A stretch of 64,000 nucleotides of DNA from Bufo bufo. Taxonomy: Eukaryota > Chordata > Amphibia > Anura > Bufonidae. Below, piece by piece: positions 57,187 to 64,000 of the stretch. The position numbers and the translations under genes were made by a program. The stretch lies in NCBI RefSeq assembly GCF_905171765.1, contig NC_053390.1, forward strand, positions 305,974,984 through 306,038,983. The letters run 5' to 3'. The notes below the pieces were generated by a model, which worked only from the letters and a program-made list of their open reading frames with translations, was not told where the DNA came from and searched no databases. The stretch's first letter is position 1; the number at the start of each line of letters is the position of its first letter.

Positions 57187-58740
57187 ATCCCGGAGTATGT
57201 CACTAAACTCTTTCTCCCCGCTGCAACATGTTAGGTGTATATTTATTGTCATCTGGTGTAATTTAACATTTCATTCTTAATTATGTGCATTTTCTAGGCC
57301 TGTTTTATGTATTTTGCTGTAATTTCCATGTACACCAGCAGGTGGCAGCAATATGTTTAGCAGGATCTTATCCAGTTTAGTATTGCTAGACTGGAATGGT
57401 TTATTCCAGTCTAGTCTCCCCCCTCTTTGAGCAGAAGTGGGCTGGCCCATGTCCTGTCTCATGGGGAGGAAGGAAAGTTCTAGTTAGTGTACCAGCCCCC
57501 CTGCTTGGCGTAGGCTGCGTTAGTAGGAGCTCCCAGACATAGGGATCCCAACCTAGGATCCAGCCTCGGCTGAGGCCAAAGATCCCTCTTCCCAGTCTGA
57601 GCCCTTCAGCCTCGACTGTGGACCAGCAAGCAGCAGCTCCAGAACTACAGAACTCCAGGAAGGACCATTCCCTGCGAGCAGTCCTGTGAGTAACTTATCC
57701 AGAGACCAGGAGAAGCCAAATTCCTCCTCAGCTAGTCAGGCCCACACCAAGCAGTCAGACAGAGCAGAAGATAGATACCTGCCAGATTCACTAGGCATAT
57801 GATAAGAAGCAGAATATATATTGATTCCTGCCACATATTGCCAATACCTGCTGGGTCCCAAGACTATTGCTGTACTCGTATGGATTATGCTGCCATTAAG
57901 TAAAGACAAGTTGGATTATATCACCAGTCTGGATCTCATTCCTTATTATCAAAGTTCCTCAATTACTCCTACTAACAACACTCAATTTATTGCAAGTGAG
58001 CCAGGATCCAGGAGTCCAGCCGTACCAAGGTAGGAGACACCGTTGACACTACATAGAGACATTATCCCCACTCTGGCATTCCTCACCTGGTACGTGAGTT
58101 ATATCATCTTAAAGGGCCCTGAGACAATAACCTGCGCACATTGCAATTGGCGTCACAAACAAAAACTATTAATATTGCGCCAGTGTGCATCAGTCCCAAT
58201 CCGGCTTACTGCATATTTTGGCGTCACGAACAGGATCGGATTGAATTGTGTGCCATCCCTGTCCATCAGAGTCGTATCCAATTGTGTGTTAAAACGGATC
58301 CCATCACATGTCTCACAGTACTGCAAGCGCTGCCGCTTGTGCAAGGACCCTGAAAATTGACTTTATTGCTGTATTGCGATGCCAGAAAGCGGTAAACATG
58401 CGCTACAGAATTCCAAGAGTTAATTTGCCATATTCGCTAAAATGGCGCTTCTTCTTCATGCTCAGAAGTGGGAAAAGACAAGAACGCCCTCTCAGGAGAG
58501 CGAAAATGCCGAATACGCCCCCCAGAAGCGGGAAAAAACAAGAACGCCCTCTCAAGAGCGCGAAGATGACGAATACGCCCCCCTGGAAGCGGGAAAACTA
58601 GAGACTGCCCCCAATGAACTTTCTATGGTGAGCCGAGGGGATAAAGACTCCTCCCTCTGGGCTCCACCCTCAGACTGGGCAGATCGACTATTCACAGAGG
58701 CAGCAATGGCGTATCCACGTCCCAAATGGAACGAGATGTT
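57187..58740 (+). mobile_element. LTR element fragment: LTR, primer-like site, leader, gag-like start
   Basis: Starts TGTAACATCCCGG (57182-57194 region). LTR-like sequence runs past an inner stem (gactggaat.../...attccagtc, about 57390-57414). At 58219 TGGCGTCACGAACAGGA resembles a primer-binding site. A leader follows, then a short gag-like frame cut at 58740 by the TTAA repeat. The organisation resembles the leader at 36560-36799. The 3' end of the LTR could not be fixed. Confidence 0.5.
58442..58735 (+). pseudogene. Gag-like N-terminal fragment with internal tandem duplication
   Basis: About 98 codons before the break. A 60-base unit is duplicated in frame (from about 58465 and 58525; EKTRTPSQE repeated), with a third partial unit. 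Then PPSDWADRLFTEAAMAYPRP, which has the feel of a gag N terminus but no known motif. The last residues belong to the downstream repeat. Assigned from context only. Confidence 0.4.
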
Positions 58741-59467
58741 TACAACCACATATGGGGTGTTTCTGTAAACTACAGAATCAGGGTAATAAATATTGAGTTT
58801 TGTTTGGCTGCTAACCCTTGCTTTGTTAGCGGGAAAAAATTGATTAAAATGGAAAATCTGCCAAAAAAGTGAAATTCTGAAATTTTATCTACATTTTCCT
58901 TTAATTCTTGTGGAACACTTAAAGGGTTAACAAAGTTTGTAAAATCAGTTTTGAATACCTTGAGGGGTGTAGTTTTCTAAAATGGGGCCATTTCTGGGTG
59001 GTTTCTATTATATAATCCCCACAAAATGACTTTAGACCTGAACTGGTCCTTAAAAATTGGGTTTTGGAAATTTTCTTAAAAATGTTAAAATTTGCTTCTA
59101 AACTTCTAAGCCTTCTAACGTCCCAAAAAAAGAAAATGTCATTTATGAAATGATCCAAACATGATGTAGACATATGGAAAATGTAAAGTAATAACTATTT
59201 TAGGAGGTATCACTATCTGTTTTAAAAGCAGAGAAACTGAAATTTTTAAAATTGAGAATTTTTCAAACTTTTTTTATAAATAAAAATGAAATATTTTGAC
59301 TCAAATTTGCTACTGTCGTGTAGTACAATATGTGAAGGGAAAACAAGCTCAGAATGGCTTGGATAAGTAAAAGCGTTTTAAAGTTATCGCCACATAAAGT
59401 GACACATGTCAGATTTGCAAAAAATGGCCTGGTCCTTAAGGTGAAAAAAGGCAGGGTCCTGAAGGGT
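58741..59467. repeat. TTAA-type long repeat, right part
   Basis: Inverted relative of 36035-36550: 'ggtattcaaaac', 'gggtgtagttt' and 'tgcaaaaaatggcctggtccttaagg' match its complement. It ends at TTAA 59468-59471, shared with the next MITE. An 84-codon minus-strand frame (58919-59173) equals a degraded frame at 36349 and is not a gene. Confidence 0.6.
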
Positions 59468-59471
59468 TTAA

Positions 59472-59895
59472 AGGGGTTGTCCAGGATAAGCGCTGAACCC
59501 GGACATACCCCCATTTTCACCCCGGTAGCCCCCCTGATTTCATGCTCCGATGCTCTCCTTTGCCTTGCACTGAATCAGGGTAAAGGCTTTTTATGGAAAA
59601 CTGGTGATGTACTGGGCTCTCCATAGGGTAAGCCAGGCGGAGGCTTCCGCCTAGCAGTACTAGGGAAGCACTAAAGCCTGTCCCTCAGTGCCGGTGTCGA
59701 CAACGGCAACACTGCTAGGTGGAAGCCTCCGCCAAGCAGTGTGAAAATATAAACAAACAATCCTTTTCCCTGCGCGATCCAGCACAGGGCAAGGGAGAGC
59801 ATCAGAGCATGAAATGCTCCGATGCTCACGTTAGAGGGGCTGGAGGGGTGAAAATGGGATATGTCCGGGTTCAGCTCGGAACCCGGACAACCCCT
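59472..59895. mobile_element. TTAA-flanked MITE, 424 bp
   Basis: TTAA at 59468-59471 and 59896-59899. Ends AGGGGTTGTCCAGG and CCCGGACAACCCCT. Inner stems include 'ggcggaggcttccgcctagcag' against 'gctaggtggaagcctccgcc'. No coding capacity. Confidence 0.85.
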
Positions 59896-60111
59896 TTAAG
59901 TAGCCCAAATAGGAAACTCCTTCATTCGTATGTTTATATTAAATCAAAACACATAATGAAAACTATTTCCAGCTAAAGTATAATGCATCAGATCCTGCCA
60001 CTCGATGTTTCAGGGGGCACTCTCATGCGTAACAGACAGGATCATCCCCACTTCTAATATAACACACATATCGATCTCACCTATGTCATAATTACTTACA
60101 TAAAAACCATT

Positions 60112-60181
60112 AAATTACATGATTTTCCTAAATTATTACGTAAATTCATGATTTTATGAAAGACACGGAGGCGAGTATTGC
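60112..60181. repeat. DIRS inverted repeat, outer arm
   Basis: 70 bases from AAATTACATGATTTTCC to GAGTATTGC, the inverted match of 60670-60739 with about two mismatches. Confidence 0.85.
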
Positions 60182-60669
60182 TAATGCTTAACCCTTTCTT
60201 TACTGAAACCACACAGCAGCAAAGAAAAAGGAACATAACCACCAGTAACCTAGGTGATAACTCCTCCCTCCCACAGTCCTGGTATAAAGGTAACCCTCCA
60301 GCTATGATCTTCCTCTTTCTTTGATGTCCTGACACCAACTTGACAAAACCGGAACCTCCGCCAACGCACATCGGAATAAACTGCGCTGGATCACGAAACT
60401 GCTTGAACTCCAACGGATATGAAGAAACCGACGAATCGCTAGGACCTTGAACGATAAACTGACAGGATCATGCTCTCTGTGGACGATAGTATTCAACCTA
60501 CAGAGAAAACAAAACACGAAACCAGGCATAGTGTAAGTAAGTTACGACCAAGGTACTTACGGGGTAAAAAGTCATATAGCATTAACACCATATATATCTT
60601 ACAGGAGATAGTTAAATAAATAAATAAATAAATAAGTAGATAAAGCCTATGGGAGGGAACACTGGTGGG

Positions 60670-60767
60670 GCAATACTCGCCTCCGTGTCTTTCATAAAAT
60701 CATGACTTTACGTCATAATTTAGGAAAATCATGTAATTTTATATCAAGACACGGAGGCTCCTATTGC
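60670..60767. repeat. DIRS inner complementary region
   Basis: 60670-60739 pairs with the outer arm. 60748-60767 repeats the arm tip directly. This fits the internal complementary region of DIRS elements, which templates the ends during circle formation (family knowledge). Confidence 0.7.
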
Positions 60768-60782
60768 AAGTTTAAAGTCTAT

Positions 60783-61628
60783 TCATGATGGAAGAGAATG
60801 CATGAGGCGACGGTCAAAAATAGAATTCTCTAATGTAGAAACACGCGACCAATCCGCCAATTTGAGAATATCTTCAAGTCGCGCTCCAGACACCGCCATA
60901 GATGTGGCAGCTGCACCCCTAACGGAATGTGCAGTGAAAATGGAAGTGTCAATGCCCGCAAGGGAAAGAATCCATTTAACCCAACGTGAAAGGGTAACAC
61001 TAGTAAACGGGGAGAAGGGCCGTCGGAAAGAAATTAATAACTGAGAGAAACGTGATGAACGAAGAGTCGCCGTACGAGATTCATATTCCCGCAAACAGGC
61101 GACTGGACAAAGCGATGGTGAAGAAGGAAAAGCGGGATAGGAAACCGACCGAATAAAAGTCTTAGTCCGACGAGAAATGTTAAAAGTAACTCCATCCGGT
61201 GTAAAAGAGCGGGCGTCGTAGTCCAACGCGCGAACATCCGACACCCTCTTGCAAGAAATGAGGCAGAGCAGGGTCACCAATTTCGAGACAATTGGCGAAG
61301 CGAAAGATCTGCATTAGCTGGCCAGGAGGCATGGAAAGTAAGGACCGAAGAAACATCCCAAGAAGTCGTAAAGCGAGGTCTAGGTGGATGGGACAGACGA
61401 GAGCCCTTCAATAAAACGGCAAACCAAAGGATGCCGGCCTGCTGGGCAGCCGTCAAAACCGTGATGTCTGGAAGAAATCGCTGACCGGAAAAGATTGATA
61501 GTGAAATAAGCTTTCCCTTCCTCAAAAAGGGAGGTAAGGAATTGCAAAATGTTCGTCACAGGCACACCAACGAGTCCAAGATCCCCAGGCTGCCCGATAT
61601 GCCCGTCTGGTACCGGGGGCCCATGCAT
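60783..61628 (-). pseudogene. DIRS tyrosine recombinase, decayed
   Basis: The C-terminal part (61280-60783) is open: SCKRVSDVRAL (first catalytic Arg), RRTKTF (Lys), FTAHSVRGAAATSMA (His-x-x-Arg), LADWSRVSTLENSIFDRR. In relatives the Trp is followed by a Tyr nucleophile; here Phe/Asp stand in its place. The N-terminal part is read at 61628-61400 (VTNILQFLTSLFEEGKAY) in another frame, with a stop. YRAAWGSWTRWC just upstream belongs to the SAM-like domain in yet another frame. Confidence 0.8.
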
Positions 61629-61646
61629 TTTCCAAAAGGATCCTAG

Positions 61647-62141
61647 TCATTTCCGAAACTCCCGCGATGTTCCAGGGGCTCCCGACACCCTGCACGCCAG
61701 AAGCCGTAAGGAGCCGTCCAGAAGAAGAGGGTGCGGCTGGTCCAAAGGACCCACCAACAGTTCCAGATAACTGGGAAGAAGGAAGGGCTCTTCGACCAGT
61801 AACTCCAAAAACTGGGGAAACCAGGACTGAGTCCTCCAAAAGGGCAAAATCAAAACCAGTTCGGCTAACTGACGGCGAATCTGGGCAAGAACCCGTGGGA
61901 TCAGGGCAAACGAAGGAAAAGCATACATGAAAGACCCCGTCCAATGCTGTAGAAAGACATCTACCGCCTCTGCGTCCGGATCCAGACGCCAACTGTAAGA
62001 TCTGGGCAGTTGGGCATTCAAGCGTGAGGCAAATAGATCGATGGAGAAGGGACCCCAAAGAGACGATATGGCAGAGAATACTGTCGCGTCTAATTTCCAA
62101 TCGCTGGCATCCGAGATAAAAAAGCGAACTCCAGTCTGCAA
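61647..62141 (-). pseudogene. DIRS methyltransferase-like region
   Basis: The translation holds DASDWKLDATVFSAISSLWG, PFSIDLFASRLNAQLPRSYS and YAFPSFALIPRVLAQIRRQL. This block lies between RNase H and the recombinase in DIRS-1-like elements, where it has been called a DNA adenine methyltransferase-like domain. The usual catalytic D/NPPY is not seen; the YAFP block sits near the expected place. Frame changes flank both ends. Role in the element is unknown. Confidence 0.65.
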
Positions 62142-62818
62142 GGGAATTGTGCAGACACGGAAGGTATTCCGCCACGACCGTGATGTCCCTGTCCAGAGAA
62201 AAGGACCAGAAGTCCTTCGCTAGATGAGTCAACAAAGTGGAGTGAGTGCCGCCCATGGAATTTACATAACGGACCGCCGAAACATTGTCCATCCGGAGTC
62301 TGATGCACGCCGTGGCCTTGCCTTTGGTGAAGCTCCGAATAGCGAAGGATCCCACCAGAAGTTCCAAGGCATTGATATGTAGACGGGACTCGTCCGCCGA
62401 CCATGGGCCTCTGGTGGAAACACCATTGCAATGCGCGCCCCAACCGTGGAGACTGGCATCCGATTCCACGGGCCAAATATCGCTCTGCCATTCCATGCCG
62501 AGAGGTTGTAAATCCACCACGTTAACTCGTCCCTGGTCTCTTGATCCAGAGTGATCAAATCCGCATAAGACATCCCCGTCTGAAGATGGGCAATCTTGAG
62601 GCGTTGCAGAGCTCGGTAATGTAGAGGAGCTGGGAAAATCGCATGAATGGATGAGGACAAAAGGTCTATTATCCGAGCGAGGTGCCAGAGGGAAAACTGA
62701 GGACGTGAAAGAGTGTGACGCAGCTCATTGCGAATAACATGTGCTTTCGACGCAGGAAGACTGAGAATTTGTGCGGATGAGTCTATCGTGAAACCCAGGA
62801 ATTCCATGGACCTGGAGG
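62120..62818 (-). pseudogene. DIRS RT C-terminus and RNase H
   Basis: RT tail: MEFLGFTIDSSAQILSLP, then ARIIDLLSSSIHAIFPAPL, then LQRLKIAHL (62818-62560). RNase H: SDASLHGWGAHCNG (first Asp), HINALELLVG (Glu), RLRMDNVSAVRYVNS (Asp), EYLPCLHNSLADWSSL. The frame switches near 62500 and again near 62120. The expected RNase H acidic residues are visible, but the domain cannot be made as one protein. Confidence 0.8.
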
Positions 62819-63347
62819 ACAGCAATTATGGCAAAAGAGAAAAGGGAGAGGCGCTCATAGGGTGGTACGCGATGGTACGCAGATAACGTGATGAATAAAA
62901 TGTGCTCATCTTTGGGTGTTGTGCAGGTGTAAGCGCACAACAGGTTTAGACACACAATAGGTTGGGAAGGTGAGGGAGGTCCGTGCTGCCGATACCCGTT
63001 CAGTCCCTTTGGATGGAGTTGCCAAAAACTCCTAGGGATTGTTAGGGTTGAGAAGAGTGATTTGTGTCCGAAAACACACAATAGGGTACCTCTAGTATAT
63101 CGTCCCACCAACTGTGTGGGGGCCTTTACTGTGGATTTTTTGCTATTTCCTTTACCTTCGGCATTTTTTTCCCCCTTTTTATTTCTTTGCTGTTTCACTT
63201 TAGACTTGAAAAAGGAGTTATAAACTCCGAAACGCGTTGTCAACTGAACAATAAATAGTATTTTTACCCAAAAACCTGAAAGTGTGGTCGTTCCTGTGCG
63301 CCAAAGAGGTACCCTATTGTGTGTTTTCGGACACAAATCACTCTTCT
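62819..63347 (+). mobile_element. Penelope-like insertion with 14-bp TSD
   Basis: Flanked by CATGGACCTGGAGG at 62805-62818 and 63348-63361. The insert (529 bases) has a perfect 44-base inverted repeat (63050-63093 and 63304-63347) around a hammerhead-like motif (63205-63240) and an AATAAA (63249). No RT. TSDs of about 10-15 bases and inverted repeats with hammerheads fit Penelope-like terminal repeats. It splits the DIRS RT between CPSRS and MEFLG. Confidence 0.75.
63205..63240 (+). ncRNA. Hammerhead-like core, imperfect
   Basis: CTTGAAAAA stands where CTGANGA is expected (decayed). Stem II GGAGTT-ATA-AACTCC (63214-63228) and C-GAAA-CGCGTTGTC are perfect. The GAAACGCGT ending is a hallmark of Penelope-type hammerheads with a minimal stem III. 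Confidence 0.5.
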
Positions 63348-63361
63348 CATGGACCTGGAGG

Positions 63362-64000
63362 GGCATAGACAGGATTTTTCCCGGTTGATGATAAAACCGA
63401 GATTGGAAAGGAGCGTTATTGACATCTTTAAGTGTTCCAAAAGAACGGGGCGACTCTGGGCCATGAAAAGGATGTCGTCCAAATAAATTATAAACCGCAC
63501 TCCCCGACCGCGGAGCCACGAAACAACCGGGCGCATCAGTTTTGTGAAGGCCCAAGGGGCGGACGATAGGCCAAACGGAAGGCAAGTGAAACGCCAAACA
63601 TGACCGTTCTAATGGAACTGAAGTAAATCCCTGGAGGCCGGTGCCATTGGGACCGTAAGATACGCGTCCTTGAGATCGACCTTCGCCATCAAGTCTCCCG
63701 GTAGAAGGATACCCTCCATTTTGAAGTGGCGGTACCGAACAAAAGCATTCAGGCTCCTGAGATTGATCACAGGTCGCATCTGACCCCCTTTATTTTCCAC
63801 TAGGAAAATGTTGCTAATAACGCCCATGTAAGATTGGGATTCTCTTTCCACCGCTCCTTTCCGGTAAAGGGCCTCCAGTTCTTCGTTTTCTAGAGCACAT
63901 GCCAACACGGAGAGTATCCCAGGATGTGGAGGGGGCAGGTCTAGAGGGGTGTGTACCAGGTCTATCTGAAAACCCTGGACAGTGGATAGGACCCATGGGT
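63362..64000 (-). pseudogene. DIRS reverse transcriptase core
   Basis: 63908-63609: ELEALYRKGAVERES, FLVENKGGQMRPVINLRSLN, AKVDLKDAYLTVPM (first catalytic Asp), then a stop near 63609. 63536-63362: SWLRGRGVRFIIYLDDILFM (YLDD catalytic pair), LSNLGFIINREKSCLCPSRS. Frame changes near 63609-63540 and beyond 63908. It continues out of the window. Confidence 0.85.

Larger units (their letters stand above)
60096..64000 (-). mobile_element. DIRS-1-like retrotransposon, 3' part, with inverted repeats
   Basis: Minus-strand order: RT (from beyond 64000), RNase H, a DIRS-type methyltransferase-like region, tyrosine recombinase, then inverted terminal sequences (60670-60739 versus 60112-60181, 70 bases). 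A further copy of the tip, GACACGGAGGCTCCTATTGC, lies at 60748-60767. Inverted repeats plus a tyrosine recombinase instead of an integrase define DIRS-1-like elements. The 5' end lies outside the window. It has multiple frame changes and one insertion in RT. Confidence 0.85.

Noticed and set aside
58219..58235. Lys-tRNA primer-binding site of a retrovirus
   Set aside because: TGGCGTCACGAACAGGA resembles but does not match the usual Lys site, and the LTR end is not next to it; kept only as 'primer-like'.

Overview
The window reads as intergenic DNA from a large, transposon-saturated vertebrate genome. A frog or other amphibian is the best fit (inference): CR1 LINEs, Ty3/Gypsy elements, DIRS-1-like and Ngaro-like tyrosine-recombinase retrotransposons, Penelope-like remnants with hammerhead motifs, Tc1-like elements, PIF/Harbinger-type elements and many TTAA-flanked fold-back elements lie together. 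I found no host exon, tRNA, rRNA, CRISPR array or prokaryotic feature. Every protein-like stretch I can identify belongs to a mobile element, and almost all are broken.

Layout. 1-6.5 kb: a TTAA palindrome inside a minus-strand CR1 that abuts a minus-strand Gypsy element with its 5' LTR. 6.9-9.9 kb: a plus-strand CR1 carrying a 498-bp Harbinger-type MITE. 10-17 kb: several TTAA fold-back MITEs and two palindromic Penelope-like remnants with hammerhead-ribozyme-like cores. 17.0-17.9 kb: a solo LTR. 20-24 kb: a long TTAA-type repeat, a Penelope RT scrap and a nearly complete DD37E Tc1/mariner element. 26.5-35.5 kb: a Tc1-like DD34E element split by a 7.4-kb TTAA element, which itself holds a 2-kb palindromic Harbinger-type element, a minisatellite derived from a MITE, and a cluster of perfect hairpins. 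36-40.4 kb: a gag-like-only LTR element carrying a fold-back Tc1 derivative. 40.9-46.2 kb: a full-length Ngaro-type retrotransposon with A1...B1-A2-B2 split direct repeats; its uninterrupted target site survives in a duplicated copy at 48.5 kb. 46.3-48.3 kb: a 529-bp satellite. 49-60 kb: two broken TTAA-type long repeats hit by solo LTRs, MITEs and another LTR/leader fragment. 60.1-64 kb: the 3' part of a minus-strand DIRS-1-like element, with a Penelope-like insertion in its reverse transcriptase.

Nothing here works as an operon or pathway; the logic is nested insertion. Several insertions can be read to the base because the target-site duplication (TSD), or an unoccupied paralogous copy of the target, is present in the window. 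That allows relative dating: Tc1 before the TTAA element before the Harbinger-type element; the duplicated flank shows the target as it was before Ngaro arrived; DIRS before the Penelope-like insertion.
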